Notes: generated from the letters alone by a model not told the origin. A DNA stretch of 63,118 nt from Euzebya sp. (GCF_964222135.1 NZ_CAXQBR010000102.1:1-63118), one strand, 5' to 3'; shown: positions 1 through 12,207, counted from the stretch's first letter. Numbers and translations: made by a program.

Positions 1-19
1 CCCGACGCTCTTCCGATCT
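1..19. other. Illumina adapter remnant at contig end
   Basis: Bases 3-19 are identical to the last 17 bases of the Illumina TruSeq read-1 adapter (ending GCTCTTCCGATCT). This is library adapter left at the edge of a draft contig, not genomic sequence. It reads in frame into the truncated protease gene and would add about six artificial residues to its end. Confidence 0.93.
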
Positions 20-3000
20 CAGCAGCAGGGGCGCCCCGGCGGCTGCGGCCGCCGGGCCGGCGGCCAGCGCGTCGGCGAACGCCGCGCCGGTGGCGGCGAA
101 CACCGTCGACGGTGCCTCGTCGGACACCTGGCCGGACGACGCGCCGAAGGCCTCGGCGCCCGCCACCGCGGTGGCGAACCGGTCGGCGCCGGCCAGGCGC
201 TCGACGGTCCCGTAGGCCGCCAGCTCCTCGGCGACGGCGTCGCTGATGACGGCCGTGCCGCCCAGCAGCACGATGCGCTGCGGTGACAGCTGGCTGAGCT
301 GGTCGGCGGTCGCCTGCGGCACGCCGGCGGCGTTGACCAGCAGGATCGGGGCGTCCACCGCGGCGGCGGCAGCACCGCCGGCCAGGGCGTCGGCGAAGCC
401 GTCCCCGGTGGCGATGAACACCGTGCCGCTGTCGGCGTAGCCGGGCTGGCTGGTCAGCCACCCGGCCACCGCGGACGCGGTCGTGAACCGGTCGCGACCC
501 TCGAGCCGCTCGACGGACAGGCCGCGTGCCTCGAGCGCGGCCACGGCGTCCTGGGACACCGCGGCGATGCCGCCGAGGACGACGACCCGCTCGACGCCGA
601 GCCGGTCGAGCTCGTCGAGGGTCGCCTGGGGCACCACGTCGGTGCCGGTCAGCAGGATCGGGGCGTCCGCGCTGCGGGCCGCCGGGGCGGCGGTCAGCGC
701 GTCGGGGAAGGTCCCCGCGGTCGCCAGGACGGCCGTGGTCGCCCCGTCGGGGAACGACGCCCGGCTGATCTCGACGGCGGTCGACATCCGATCGGCGCCG
801 GCGACCCGGCTGACCGACTCGGGGATCGTCACCGGCTCCTCGACCGGATCGTCGACGGGGTCGTCGAACCCGTCGTCGCCGGCGTCGGCGGCGTCCTCTG
901 CCGGCGGGTCGGTGACCCCGCCGACGCTCGGGCCGCCGGGGTTGCCGGCCCCGGTGCCCGGTGCGGGCGCGCCGGGCTGGTCGCCGTCGCCGGAGCCGTC
1001 GGAGCCGTCGTCACCCCCGTCGCCGCCGGGGGCGCCGAAGACGGTGACGAACGTGCGGTCGGTCGCGGTGCCCCGGAAGACGTCCGGTGCGGTCGCGCTG
1101 GTCGTGACCGCGCCACGTCCGGTCTGGGCACCGCGGACGGTCAGGGTGTAGCTGTCCGTCCCGCCGGGCGCGCCCGGCGCGGCGGTGACGAGGTAGTCCG
1201 TCGTCGGCGGGCCGTCGATCTGGTCGCCGGCCGTGCCGTTGGCGTTCTCCGCCCCGACGGTCAGGCCGTACGCCGGCGGTGGCGCCTGCGGCAGGTCCTC
1301 CGGGTCGTAGGTGAAGGTGACCTCCTCGGTGTCGCCGACCATGATCCAGAGCTGGAAGGTCCGGACCTGGTCGTCGACGGTCTCGCCGCTGGCGCCCCAC
1401 AGCTGCATGCGCCACTCGGCGACGATCCAGTCGTCCACGTTGTCGGTGAGGATCGTGTAGGCGATCCCCTCCGAGCCGGCTTCCTCGCCGTTCAGGTCGG
1501 TCCAGAACGGTGCCATCACCGCGTTGGGCGCGGTCGGGTCGGGCAGGTCCTGGGGTTCGAACTCGGTGCCCGACGCGCCGCCGGCGACGGCGTACCCGTT
1601 CGAGGTCAGCGACAGCCGGGTCCAGGTCCGTCCCGCGTAGGTGAACGCGGGGGTGTTGAGGGTGATGACCTGCTCGTCGCCGACGGGGTTGAACGGGATC
1701 GGCGTGGAGAGGGCGGGGTCGTCGAGGGCGAAGTACGTCAGCGACCCGGCGGGTGCCGGGACGATGCCGGGGGCGGCGTCCTCGCGGCCGGGCAAGGTCA
1801 TCTGCGTCCGGACGACGCCGTTCTGGGTGACCTGCGCACCGTCGGCGCTGACCAGCGAGAGCCGGTCGTTCAGGCGGGTGCGCACGTCGACGCTCGCGTC
1901 GTCGAGGGAGTCGTTCGACACCGTCACGGTGCACGTGCTGGTCGCGGCCGGGTCGCCGTTCGCGATCGCGTCGGGCGCGCAGTCCGAGGCGACGCGCACG
2001 TCGGCGGCCGTCTTGGTGAACGCGACCGGCAGGTGCAGGGGCACCGGCCCGCCGGCGAGGCGGATCTCGCCGAAGTGGTCGCCGGCGTCGAGGTTGGTGC
2101 CGTCGATGCGGATCGACAGCTCGACGCTCTCGCCGGGCGCGACGGTGAACGTGGACGGCTCGACGACGATCCGGCTGCCCTGCGGCGCGGAGGTCTCGAC
2201 GGTGTAGGTGGCGGTCTCGTCGGTGACGTTGACCGCGGTCCTGGTGGTCTCGACCACGCCCGGCATCACCGGGGCGTTGATCGAGGGGAGGTTCAGGTCG
2301 ATGCGCTGCAGCGGCGTGCCGGCGGACGCGGTGAAGGCGTCCGCGGACTCGTCGAAGGTCAGGCCGACCTCGGCGGCCACGGTCAGGTCGACGTGGCCGG
2401 CGCCGTAGTCGAACGGGTCGGCCGGCGTCGTGCCGTCCTCCTTCACGACGTCCTGGCGGGCCGACGTCATCAGCGCCGAGCGCACCTGACCGGGGGTCCA
2501 GTCGGGGTGGGCGGCCATGACCAGCGCGGCGGACCCGGCGATGTGCGGGCTCGACATCGAGGTGCCGGCGATCGCCTGGTAGTACTGCCCCTGCGCGCCG
2601 CCGTCCGGCGGCGGGCCGTTGGTCGGGGTCTGCCCGGCGAGGATCTGCACGCCGGGAGCGGTGATGTCGGGCTTCAGGAAGTCCCCACCCGGACCGCGGG
2701 AGCTGAACGTCGCCATGATGTCGCCGAACGACTCGTCGGTCACGGCGACGCCCTGGGTGAACGACGCCTGCGGGTTCGCGGCGTCGGTGATGAAGTCGAC
2801 GACCTCGGCGCCCTCGTCGGGGTTGATCTGGACCGCCGGCAGGTAGTGGTTGTCGCTCACCAGGTCGGTCGTGCCCGGCGGGTTGTAGAGGATCATCCCG
2901 ACCGCGCCGCCCTGGAGGACGTTCCAGCCCTTGGCGACGCGGGCGATCACGCCGCGCTCGCAGACCACGATCTGCCCCTCGAACGTGCCGGGCGGGGCCG

Positions 3001-4414
3001 GCTCGAGGCAGTCGATGTCGTAGCCCTCGGCCTCGGAGGCGAGGACGACGTCGGTCGGGGTCGACACGCCGTTCGTGATGGACACGCCGTCGACCTGCAG
3101 CTGCTCGCTGCCGTCGGTGAGGGTGATCGTCGAGATGAACGCCCGGTCCTGGGTGGACGCGGCGACGCTGGTCAGCCACGGCGAGACGTGGTTGACCGTC
3201 CCGGCCCCGGGGCCGTCGTTGCCGGCGGAGGCGGCGACGAACACGCCGGCGGCGTAGGCGTCGAGGAAGGCGAGCTCGACCGGGTCGGTGTAGGGGTTCG
3301 TCCCGCCCGAGATCGAGAAGTTGATGACGTCGACGTCGTCCTCGATGGCTGCGGCGACCGCGGCGGCGGAGTCCGAGCCGAAGCAGCCCTGCGGGCCGCA
3401 GACCTTGTAGACGCTGACGTGGGCGCCGGGGGCGATGCCAGTCACCGGGCCGCGGTCGACGCCGAACAGGTTGGCGACGTCGGTGGGTGTGCCGGCTGCC
3501 GTGGTGGCGGTGTGGGTGCCGTGCCCGTCGGAGTCGCGCGCGGAGTCCGGGTACTCCTCGTCGCCGACGAAGGCGTTGTAGCTGTCGATGAACGGCGCGC
3601 CGCCGATCAGCTTGTCGTTGCACTCGAAGACGTCCTCGCCGGACGTGAGCGGGTTGTCGCCGAAGTTGCACTCCCGCGGGAACCCGTCCGGGCGCTCGGG
3701 CGCCGGCGGCAGGTCGACGTCCTGGCGCTCGCGGAACTCAGGGTGCTCGGGCCAGGCGCCCGAGTCGAGGATGCCGACGATCACGCCCTCCCCGGCGGTG
3801 GCGGTGTTCCCGTCCTCGCCGACCAGGTCGGCCCACAGCTCGGTGGCGCCGATGAACTCCGGGGAGGAGTCGGTGAGGGCCTGGTGGAGGGTGTCGCGCT
3901 GCACGGCGACGACGCCGTCGATCGCGGCGATGTCACGGATCTTGACCCCGCTGGCCTGGATGGCGACCCCGCCGTAGACGGTGCGCAGGCGCTGACCCAC
4001 GACGGCGCTGGGGTCGATGGCGCGCAGCTGGTCGATGAAGGCCTGCTCGGCCGGCTCGGCGACGCCGGCTTCGTAGCTCCGGACCGCGGCGGCGTCCGGG
4101 TTGAGGCTCTGGCCGGTGACCGACGGGCTGGTGGCCTCGAACCCGTCTCGACCCCCGACGTAGGCGGCGGTGGCGTCGTAGTCGAGCTTGACGACCACGT
4201 TGACCGGCGCGGGGTCGTCGAGCTCGAGGAGGGACTCGTCGCTCTGGGCCAGGCGGCTCGACGCCGCGCGGCCCGATGACGTCGTCGTCCCCTCGAGCGG
4301 GATCGCCTCGAAGGACCCGGGATCACCGGGCTGTTGGGCACCCGCTGCCGGGGCGAGGGCAGCAGCGAGCACGAGCGCCGCGAGCAACGCGACGGAACGC
4401 CTCAGAGAAGGCAT
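20..4414 (-). CDS. Secreted subtilisin-like (S8) serine protease with CWB2 cell-wall-binding repeats, 3' end missing
   Basis: A large exported endopeptidase of the lactocepin/subtilase type. ATG at 4414 is preceded by GGGGAG at good spacing and followed by a typical signal peptide (MPSLRRSVALLAALVLAAAL...GAQ). An inhibitor-I9-like propeptide (about residues 50-180) precedes the S8 domain with Asp217 (GILDSG), His298 (DGHGTH) and Ser619 (GTSMSSPH). A protease-associated (PA) insert lies at about 450-550, between His and Ser. Beta-sandwich/Fn3-like domains follow, then a Gly/Asp/Pro linker and three CWB2 repeats from about residue 1190 (motifs [21 protein letters not shown], with ILLGG-type strands). 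The third repeat runs off the window edge. It is expected to sit in the cell wall and digest extracellular protein. No other gene lies with it on this strand except the small lipoprotein upstream. Confidence 0.93.
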
Positions 4415-4591
4415 CTGGTAACTCCCCGTTAGGTGTCGATCGGTGGCGAGACACGCCACCCGGACGGCTCGACGCCCAGTGGTGACTAGGCCGTTCGAGC
4501 TATCCGCCCACCCAAGAGCACGCCCGGCCGGTAGGGCATTGTCCGATCGTGAGGGTTTGGACAGGTGATGACCGGTTGCACAACGCGGGGT

Positions 4592-4921
4592 CTAGTCAGA
4601 TCCGGCTGGTGCTCGGACGTCGGTCAGCTCCCACTCGACCCCGCCTGCGTCGTCGACCTGCTGGACCTCGACGGTGCCGATCGACCCGTCGACGGCGTGG
4701 GCGCGGCAGACGAACACGCGCCCCTCCTCCGGCTGGACGTCGTCCGGGCACTCCACGGAGTCGATGTCGATCCCGTCCGCCCGCGCCTCGATCCCGATCT
4801 CGATCTCCTGCTCGAGCGGCTCGGTGTCCAGCCCGCCGAAGGAGAACGACACGTCGCCGCACCCCCCGGCCAGCGCGCAGAGGCCGAGGAGGGTCAGGAG
4901 GGTGCGGGTGCGAAGGCTCAC
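4592..4921 (-). CDS. Small DUF4333-like lipoprotein
   Basis: A 109-residue exported lipoprotein. The GTG start at 4921 gives a short basic N-terminus, a hydrophobic segment and the lipobox LAGGC (Cys21). The mature part is acidic and contains two cysteines (VECPDDV and FVCRAHAVDG) spaced as in actinobacterial DUF4333 proteins, which share the pattern of a Cys-containing strand, a V-x-CP segment and a W-x-L ending. Function is unknown. It is divergent from the MarP-like protease gene, with only 51 bases between the starts, so they may share a control region. The longer reading frame in the same phase extends antisense through the protease gene and is not used. Confidence 0.72.
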   Translation of the reverse strand: MSLRTRTLLTLLGLCALAGGCGDVSFSFGGLDTEPLEQEIEIGIEARADGIDIDSVECPDDVQPEEGRVFVCRAHAVDGSIGTVEVQQVDDAGGVEWELTDVRAPAGSD

Positions 4922-4972
4922 GTCCCCAATCCTTCCACGGCGACGGCGGGCACGAGGGCACACTGGGTCGTC

Positions 4973-6154
4973 GTGAACGCCGTCGACGTCGTCCTGCTCG
5001 TCATGTTGGCGGCCGCGGTGTTCCGCGGGTGGCGGCAGGGGGCGCTCAGCCAGGTGTTCGCCTTCGGCGGCGCGGCGGGCGGCCTGGTCGCGGGAGGGAT
5101 CCTCGCCCCTGTCATCGCCGGTGAGCTGGTCGACCAGCCCGGCGTCGCGCTGGCCCTGACCACGTTCGGGATCCTCATCGCATCGGTCCTGGCCGGCCAG
5201 GCGCTCGGGTTCGTGCTCGGCCTGCGGCTGCGGGACGCCGCGCACCGCTCCGGCGTCGGGCCGGTCGACTCGGTGCTCGGCGTCGGCGTGGGGGTCGCGG
5301 TGCTGGCCCTCAGCGTCTGGATCGCCGGGTCGGTGCTCGCCCAGGGCCCCGTCCCGGCCCTGGCGCGGCAGGTCCGCGGCTCGACCGTGCTGGCCACGAT
5401 CGACGAGGTGCTCCCCACCCCACCCGACCTGTTCGGGCGCGTCGCGGCGTTCCTCGACACCCAGGGCTTCCCGCAGGTCTTCGCCGGACTGGGCGGCGGC
5501 TCCACCGCGCCGCCCGTCGAACCGCCGGGGGAGGGGGCGGTGGCCGCCGCGGGGGCCGCGGGCACCCCCTCGACGGTGCAGGTGGAGGCGCTCGGCTGCG
5601 GCGGGGTCTCCACCGGCAGCGGGGTGGTCGTCCGCGACGGCTTCGTCGTCACCAACGCCCACGTGGTCGCCGGTGGTGAGGTCCTCAGCGTCCGCGACGC
5701 CGCCGGCACGCACGATGCGGTCGCCGTCCACGTCGACCCGAACCTCGACCTCGCGGTGCTGAGCTCCCCGACGGCGACCGCCACCCCGCTGCCGTGGGCC
5801 TCGACCCCGGCCGAGCGGGGGACCAGCGGCGCCACGCGCGGCTTCCCCGGCGGCCAGCGGGAGCTCAACGTCCGACCGGCGGCGGTGCGCTCCCGCGAGG
5901 AGGCGCTGGGCCGCGACATCTACGGCGGCAGCGTGACCGCCCGCGAGATCCTCACCCTGGAGGCGGGCGTGCGCCCCGGCGACTCAGGCGGCCCGTTCGT
6001 GACCGAGGCCGGCGAGATCGGCGGCATCGTCTTCGCCGCGGCGACGGCCGACGGCGACATCGGCTACGCCCTCACCGCCGAGCGGGTCCGCCCCGACGTC
6101 GACGCCGCCATCGCCCGCAACACCACCGCCCCCACCGGCGCCTGCCGCTACTGA
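4973..6154 (+). CDS. MarP-like membrane-anchored periplasmic serine protease (CvpA + trypsin-like domain)
   Basis: A 393-residue protein matching mycobacterial MarP (acid-resistance periplasmic protease) in length and order: a CvpA-like domain of four membrane segments (about residues 5-135), a linker, then a chymotrypsin-fold protease. The triad is visible as His230 (TNAHVV), Asp259 (NLDLAVL) and Ser338 (GDSGGPF). In MarP the protease domain lies outside the membrane and acts in acid or oxidative stress; that role here is inferred. Two cysteines, in ALGCGG and TGACRY near the C-terminus, may form the redox-sensitive disulfide known in MarP. The start was set at GTG 4973 because the first membrane helix begins six codons later; the upstream in-frame extension overlaps the divergent lipoprotein gene. 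Confidence 0.88.
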   Translation: MNAVDVVLLVMLAAAVFRGWRQGALSQVFAFGGAAGGLVAGGILAPVIAGELVDQPGVALALTTFGILIASVLAGQALGFVLGLRLRDAAHRSGVGPVDSVLGVGVGVAVLALSVWIAGSVLAQGPVPALARQVRGSTVLATIDEVLPTPPDLFGRVAAFLDTQGFPQVFAGLGGGSTAPPVEPPGEGAVAAAGAAGTPSTVQVEALGCGGVSTGSGVVVRDGFVVTNAHVVAGGEVLSVRDAAGTHDAVAVHVDPNLDLAVLSSPTATATPLPWASTPAERGTSGATRGFPGGQRELNVRPAAVRSREEALGRDIYGGSVTAREILTLEAGVRPGDSGGPFVTEAGEIGGIVFAAATADGDIGYALTAERVRPDVDAAIARNTTAPTGACRY

Positions 6155-6429
6155 CCCGCCCCACCCCTCCCCAGCCCAGGAGGTTGGCCGATCCGGCCAG
6201 ATCCCGCCGGATCCCCACCCACCGCCACAGCCGGACCGAACGACGTCGCAGGACCCCCCACGTCCTCCACCCAACCAGACCGCCGAGGCCGGCGTCTCGG
6301 CGACCGCTGACGAGGAGCAGACCGCAAGCCGGGTTTCAAGCGGAGCTCCGAGCTTGCTCGGAGCGCAGCCCCGGCGAGGATCTGCACCGCAGGCAGCGGG
6401 TGGCGAGACCGCCAGCCGGACCGACGCGG
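6155..6429. other. Intergenic region between convergent genes
   Basis: 275 bases between the 3' ends of the MarP-like gene and the DAHP synthase gene. No convincing reading frame. It contains the perfect hairpin annotated separately at 6345-6364 and otherwise shows nothing recognisable. Confidence 0.6.
6345..6364. terminator. Candidate bidirectional terminator hairpin
   Basis: A perfect 8-bp stem (GCTCCGAG/CTCGGAGC) with a CTTG loop between two convergent genes. There is no T tract, which is common for hairpins in very GC-rich actinobacteria, so termination is inferred from position. Confidence 0.45.
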
Positions 6430-7782
6430 TCAGCTCCTGAGCATCTCCGCCACCTGGAACGCGAGCTCCAGGGACTGGGCGTTGTTGAGGCGGGGATCGC
6501 AGGCGGTCTCGTACCGCTGGGCGAGGTCGAGGTCGGCGATGTTCTGGTCGCCGCCGAGGCACTCGGTGACGTCCTCGCCGGTCAGCTCCATGTGCACCCC
6601 GCCCGGCACGGTCCCGGCGGTGGTGTGGGCGGCGAAGAAGCCGCGGATCTCACCGAGGACGTCGTCGAAGCGGCGGGTCTTGTAGCCCGACTCCGACGTG
6701 ATCGTGTTCCCGTGGCAGGGGTCGCAGACCCAGACGACGTTGCGGCCGCCCTCCCGGGTGGCGGTGAGGAGGGGCGGGAGGACCTCCTCGATCGCGTCCA
6801 CGCCCATGCGGCTGATGAGGGTCAGCCGGCCCGGGACGTTGTCGGGGTTGAGCAGGTCGCAGACCTCGAGGAGCTCGTCTGGCGTCATGGTCGGCCCGAC
6901 CTTGCACCCGATGGGGTTGTGGACGCCGGAGAGGAAGTGCATGTGGGCGCCGTCGAGCTGGCGGGTCCGCTCACCGATCCACAGCATGTGGGCGCTGCAG
7001 TCGTACCAGTCGCCGGTGAGGGAGTCCTGGCGGGTCATCGCCTCCTCGTAGTCGAGGAGGAGCGCCTCGTGTGAGGTGAAGACGTCGACGGTGTTGAACG
7101 TCGGCTGCCGGTCGATGTCCAGGCCGATCGCCCGCATGAAGTTGAGGGCGCGGTCGATCTCCTGGGCCACCTGCTCGTAGCGCTGCCCCTGCGGTGAGCC
7201 GGCGACGAACTCCTGGTTCCACGCGTGCACCCGCTGGAGGTCTGCGAACCCGCCCTGGGTGAAGGCGCGCACCAGGTTCAACGTCGAGGCGGAGTGGTGG
7301 TACATCCGCTCGAGCCGGGTCGGGTCGGGGATGCGGTTCTCGAGGATCGGCGCCAGGCCGTTCACCGCGTCGCCCTTGTAGCTGGGCATCTCGACGCCGT
7401 CGACGACCTCGGTGGGGCTGGAGCGCGGCTTGGCCATCTGCCCGGCGATCCGGCCGACCTTCACGATCGGCATCTGCGCGCCGTAGGTCAGCACGATCGC
7501 CATCTGCAGGATGACCTTCAGCTTGTCCCGCGTGATGTCCGCGCCGGCGGCGTCGAAGGTCTCCGCGCAGTCGCCGCCCTGGAGCAGGAACGCCTCGCCG
7601 CGGCTGACCCGCGCCAGCTGCTCGGTGAGGTCCCGCGCCTCACCCGCGAAGACGAGCGGCGGCTGGGCGGCGATCCGCTCGAGCACCTGCTTCAGCTGGT
7701 CCGCGTCGGGGTACTCCGGCAGCTGCTGTGCGGGCAGGTCGTGCCAGGAGGACGGGGTCCAGCGAGTTGTTGCGGCGCTCAT
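6430..7782 (-). CDS. aroG: Class II 3-deoxy-7-phosphoheptulonate (DAHP) synthase
   Basis: Condenses phosphoenolpyruvate with erythrose 4-phosphate in the first step of the shikimate pathway, in the cytoplasm. The 450-residue product has the usual length of plant/mycobacterial type II enzymes and their conserved blocks: [94 protein letters not shown]. The metal-binding Cys (GGDCAE), His (CDPCHGN) and Glu (MELTGE) are present. The start is ATG 7782; other in-frame starts further out lie in the divergent SDR gene. It is transcribed alone and is divergent from the SDR gene. Confidence 0.96.
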   Translation of the reverse strand: MSAATTRWTPSSWHDLPAQQLPEYPDADQLKQVLERIAAQPPLVFAGEARDLTEQLARVSRGEAFLLQGGDCAETFDAAGADITRDKLKVILQMAIVLTYGAQMPIVKVGRIAGQMAKPRSSPTEVVDGVEMPSYKGDAVNGLAPILENRIPDPTRLERMYHHSASTLNLVRAFTQGGFADLQRVHAWNQEFVAGSPQGQRYEQVAQEIDRALNFMRAIGLDIDRQPTFNTVDVFTSHEALLLDYEEAMTRQDSLTGDWYDCSAHMLWIGERTRQLDGAHMHFLSGVHNPIGCKVGPTMTPDELLEVCDLLNPDNVPGRLTLISRMGVDAIEEVLPPLLTATREGGRNVVWVCDPCHGNTITSESGYKTRRFDDVLGEIRGFFAAHTTAGTVPGGVHMELTGEDVTECLGGDQNIADLDLAQRYETACDPRLNNAQSLELAFQVAEMLRS

Positions 7783-7829
7783 GGTGGCCCCATGGTCCCA
7801 CCGGTTCGGAGGGTCCGCAAAGTGTGCGG

Positions 7830-7835
7830 TAGCGT
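7830..7835 (+). promoter_or_regulatory. -10-like box TAGCGT of a probable leaderless promoter
   Basis: TAGCGT ends 8 bases before the ATG of the SDR gene, which has no Shine-Dalgarno sequence. The spacing predicts a transcript starting at or near the start codon. Confidence 0.5.
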
Positions 7836-7843
7836 CCCGCGCC

Positions 7844-8605
7844 ATGGACCTCGAGGGAACCGTCGCGCTCGTCACCGGAGGGGCCTCGGGCCTCGGCAAG
7901 GCCACGGCCAGGATGCTGCTCGACCGGGGGGCTCGGGTGGTGCTCGTCGACCTGCCCTCCTCCCCGGGTGCCGAGGTGGCGGGGGAGTGGGGCGACGCCG
8001 CCACCTTCGTCCCCGCCGACGTGACCGATCCCGACGCGGTGGGGGAGGCGGTCAAGACGGCCACCGGTCTGGGTGATCTGCGGACCGCGGTCAACTGCGC
8101 CGGCATCGGTCCGCCCAACCGCGTGCTCAGCCGCAAGGGCCCCCACCCCCTCGACGCGTTCGAGACCGTCATCCGCGTCAACCTGATCGGCACGTTCAAC
8201 GTGATCCGGCTGGCCGCCGCGGCGATGGCCGAGACCGAGCCGGTCGACGGCGAGCGCGGAGTGATCGTCAACACCGCGTCGGTCGCGGCGTTCGAGGGCC
8301 AGATCGGCCAGGCGGCCTACTCCGCCTCGAAGGGCGGGATCGTCGGCATGACCCTGCCGATCGCACGGGACCTGGCCGACAAGCTCATCCGGGTCTGCAC
8401 GATCGCGCCCGGGCTCTTCTCGACCCCGCTGCTGCACGGGCTCCCGCCGGAGGCGAAGCAGGCCCTCGAGGCGTCGGTCCCCATGCCCGCGCGGCTCGGC
8501 GAGCCGGAGGAGTACGCCAAGCTCGCGGTCCACATCTGCGAGAACCCGATGCTGAACGGCGAGACGATCCGCCTCGACGGCGCGATCCGCATGGCGCCGA
8601 GGTAG
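7844..8605 (+). CDS. Short-chain dehydrogenase, 3-hydroxyacyl-CoA dehydrogenase type-2-like
   Basis: A 253-residue classical SDR using NAD(P)(H). It has the glycine-rich TGGASGLG (11-18), an Asp after the second strand (LVDLP, favouring NAD), NCAG (84-87), Asn113, and the catalytic Ser146, Tyr159 and Lys163 (YSASK). The pattern [30 protein letters not shown] and the ending [16 protein letters not shown] resemble the HSD17B10/FabG-like 3-hydroxyacyl-CoA dehydrogenases, so a step in beta-oxidation or branched-chain acyl-CoA breakdown is likely; the exact substrate cannot be read. It is monocistronic, convergent with pruA 13 bases downstream. Confidence 0.88.
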   Translation: MDLEGTVALVTGGASGLGKATARMLLDRGARVVLVDLPSSPGAEVAGEWGDAATFVPADVTDPDAVGEAVKTATGLGDLRTAVNCAGIGPPNRVLSRKGPHPLDAFETVIRVNLIGTFNVIRLAAAAMAETEPVDGERGVIVNTASVAAFEGQIGQAAYSASKGGIVGMTLPIARDLADKLIRVCTIAPGLFSTPLLHGLPPEAKQALEASVPMPARLGEPEEYAKLAVHICENPMLNGETIRLDGAIRMAPR

Positions 8606-8618
8606 CGTCGCCGACCGG

Positions 8619-10256
<1,638 letters not shown>

Positions 10257-10262
10257 GTCGAG

Positions 10263-10268
10263 ACCGTA
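10263..10268 (-). promoter_or_regulatory. -10-like box TACGGT of a probable leaderless promoter
   Basis: Read on the minus strand, TACGGT ends six bases before the pruA ATG. No ribosome-binding site is seen between them. Confidence 0.5.
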
Positions 10269-10285
10269 GCGCCTGGCGCGGCGCC

Positions 10286-10645
10286 TCAGGCCAGGAGCTC
10301 GACGGCCTCGTCGGTCAGCCGCTGGAGCTTGTCGATCAGCACGGCGCGGACGAGCTGCTCGACGTCGGGGGAGATGTCCTCGACCCCGCCGCGGGCCAGC
10401 CGCTCGTCGACGCGGGCGTGCAGCAGGTGGAGGGATTCGAGCGCCTCGCGGTGGGCGTCCGGAAGCTCAGCGGCCGCGACGAGCAGGAGCGTCCAGCAGT
10501 GGATGCTGTCCTCCTCGCTCTGGAGCGACAGGATGGTGCGGGCCGGGTGGCCGAGCACGCGCTGGAGCGCGCTGCACCGGTCGCGCAGGAACGTGACGGC
10601 CCAGTCGGGGACCCGACCCGTCACATCACGCTCAGCTAGCCTCAT
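10286..10645 (-). CDS. Hypothetical protein, 119 aa
   Basis: I do not recognise a family. The ATG at 10645 is preceded by GAGGAAGCG, a good ribosome-binding site, so this start is preferred over an upstream in-frame extension. The product is soluble, predicted mostly helical, rich in Leu, Glu, Arg and Ala, with pairs such as RVPDWAVTFLRDRC and a C-terminal run of acidic helices (DVEQLVRAVLIDKLQRLTDEAVELLA). It lies just upstream of pruA in the same direction and divergent from mutM, and could be a small accessory or regulatory protein; nothing in the sequence shows which. Confidence 0.6.
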   Translation of the reverse strand: MRLAERDVTGRVPDWAVTFLRDRCSALQRVLGHPARTILSLQSEEDSIHCWTLLLVAAAELPDAHREALESLHLLHARVDERLARGGVEDISPDVEQLVRAVLIDKLQRLTDEAVELLA

Positions 10646-10742
10646 CGCTTCCTCGTCACTCTCGGTTATCGCGTTGAGGCGGTGATCGGCAGGATCCCGC
10701 AGAACCCTTAACCCGAATTCCGACCCACCCCTCATCCCGCGC

Positions 10743-11561
10743 ATGCCAGAGCTCCCCGAGGTCGAGAGCGTGCGGCGCCAGCTGGCGCCGCGCCTGGTCG
10801 GGCTGGCCATCGACAGGGTCGAGGCCGACCCGGCGATGCCGCGCTACCTGCGCCCGACCGACGCCGAGGGGTTGACCATCACGTCCGTCGAGCGGCGGGG
10901 GAAGTACCTGGTCGCATCGCTCGAGGACGCCCTCGACCTGATCCTCCACCTGGGCATGACCGGTGTGCTCCGCTGGCGCGACGAGGACGGCTGGGAGCCC
11001 GACGCCTACGTCCGCGCGAGCCTGCACATGGTGGACCCAGACGGCCGGCCGGCGATCCTCGACTTCCGGGACGTCCGCCGCTTCGGCACCCTGGCCGTCA
11101 CCCGCCACGGCGAGCACGACGAGCTGCCGACCCTCGCGGCCCTCGGCCCCGAGCCGCTCGGCGAGGACTTCACCCTCGCCGGGTTCGCCGCGGCGCTCCG
11201 CGCGACCGGGCAGCAGGTCAAGCCGTTCCTGCTGTCCCAGCGGCCCGTCGCGGGCGTCGGCAACATCTACGCCGACGAGGCGCTGTGGCGCGCCCGGATC
11301 CACCCGGCGTCGCGGCGCGTCGGGCGGGCCCGCAGCGACCGGCTCCACGCCGCCATCCGCGAGGTGCTCGCGGAGGCGATCGAGCGGGAGGGCACGACGT
11401 TCCGCGACTACCAGATGGTCAACGGCGCGTCGGGGCGCAACGCCGCCTTCCTGGTCGCCTACGGGCAGGAGGGCAAGCCGTGCCCGCGCTGCGCGACCGC
11501 GATGCGGAAGACGACGATCGGCGGGCGGGGGACCACCTACTGCCCCGGCTGCCAGCGCTGA
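10743..11561 (+). CDS. mutM: Formamidopyrimidine-DNA glycosylase (Fpg/MutM)
   Basis: Base-excision repair enzyme that removes 8-oxoguanine and ring-opened purines and nicks the abasic site. The 272-residue product starts MPELPEVE, where Pro2 is the catalytic nucleophile after Met removal and Glu3 the acid. Lys54 (RRGKYL) is the conserved beta-turn lysine. The helix-two-turn-helix segment (VAGVGNIYADEALWRARIHP) and the C-terminal zinc finger (CPRC...CPGC) are intact. The gene stands alone, convergent with clpP. Confidence 0.97.
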   Translation: MPELPEVESVRRQLAPRLVGLAIDRVEADPAMPRYLRPTDAEGLTITSVERRGKYLVASLEDALDLILHLGMTGVLRWRDEDGWEPDAYVRASLHMVDPDGRPAILDFRDVRRFGTLAVTRHGEHDELPTLAALGPEPLGEDFTLAGFAAALRATGQQVKPFLLSQRPVAGVGNIYADEALWRARIHPASRRVGRARSDRLHAAIREVLAEAIEREGTTFRDYQMVNGASGRNAAFLVAYGQEGKPCPRCATAMRKTTIGGRGTTYCPGCQR

Positions 11562-11583
11562 CCGACCGGGGGAGGGGAGGCGG

Positions 11584-12207
11584 CTACAGCCCGCCCTGCT
11601 GGCGGACCTCGTCGATGAGGCCGTACTCGACGGCGTCGTCGGCGCTGAGCCAGAAGTCGCGCAGCGTGTCCTTCTCGACCTTGTCGAGGGGCTGACCCGA
11701 GCGCTCGGCGAGGATCTCGTTGATCCGCTGGCGCATGAACGTCATCTGCTGGGCCTGGATCTGGATGTCCGACGCCTGGCCGCGCGCCCCGCCGAGGGGC
11801 TGGTGGATCATGATGCGGGCGTTCGGGGTGGCCGAGCGCGTCCCCGTGCCGGTGGCGAGCAGGAACGCCCCTGCCGACGCGGCCATGCCGACGCAGACGG
11901 TGTTGACCTTCGCGTCGATCAGGTTCATCACGTCGTACATCGCGAACATCCCGCTGATCACGCCGCCGGGGGAGTTGATGTACATCGTGATGTCCTCGTC
12001 GGACTCCGAGCCGAGGGACAGCAGCTGCGCGACGATGTCGTCGGCCTTGGTCTCCTCGATCGGCCCGCGGAGGTAGAGGACCCGGCGGTCGTACAGCTTC
12101 TTGTAGGGGTTCAGCTGGAGCGCCTGGGCGATCGCACCCGCCTCCTCGGGCTTGGGCTCCTCGTCGTCGTCCATCCGAGGCATGCCGTGCATGGAGAACA
12201 GGCTCAC
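11584..12207 (-). CDS. clpP: ATP-dependent Clp protease proteolytic subunit
   Basis: Peptidase ring subunit that partners with a Clp ATPase. The catalytic triad is Ser111 (GMAASAGAF), His135 (IMIHQPLGG) and Asp184 (TLRDFWLSA), and the 207-residue length is normal. The GTG start at 12207 is supported by AGGAG seven bases upstream; the next in-frame starts lie inside the N-terminal loop region. Only one clpP is present here, without clpX, tig or a second clpP, although actinobacteria usually carry at least two copies. The N-terminus is rich in Glu/Asp and Pro (MDDDEEPKPEEAG), possibly a propeptide. Confidence 0.95.
   Translation of the reverse strand: MSLFSMHGMPRMDDDEEPKPEEAGAIAQALQLNPYKKLYDRRVLYLRGPIEETKADDIVAQLLSLGSESDEDITMYINSPGGVISGMFAMYDVMNLIDAKVNTVCVGMAASAGAFLLATGTGTRSATPNARIMIHQPLGGARGQASDIQIQAQQMTFMRQRINEILAERSGQPLDKVEKDTLRDFWLSADDAVEYGLIDEVRQQGGL

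Noticed and set aside
2033-4279. 748-residue open frame on the plus strand
   Set aside because: It is a shadow of the subtilase gene; the sense strand has the complete catalytic triad and signal peptide.
4565-4972. N-terminal extension of the MarP-like protease to 4565
   Set aside because: It overlaps the divergent lipoprotein gene completely, and the extra residues lack a membrane or signal character; the family starts at the first helix.
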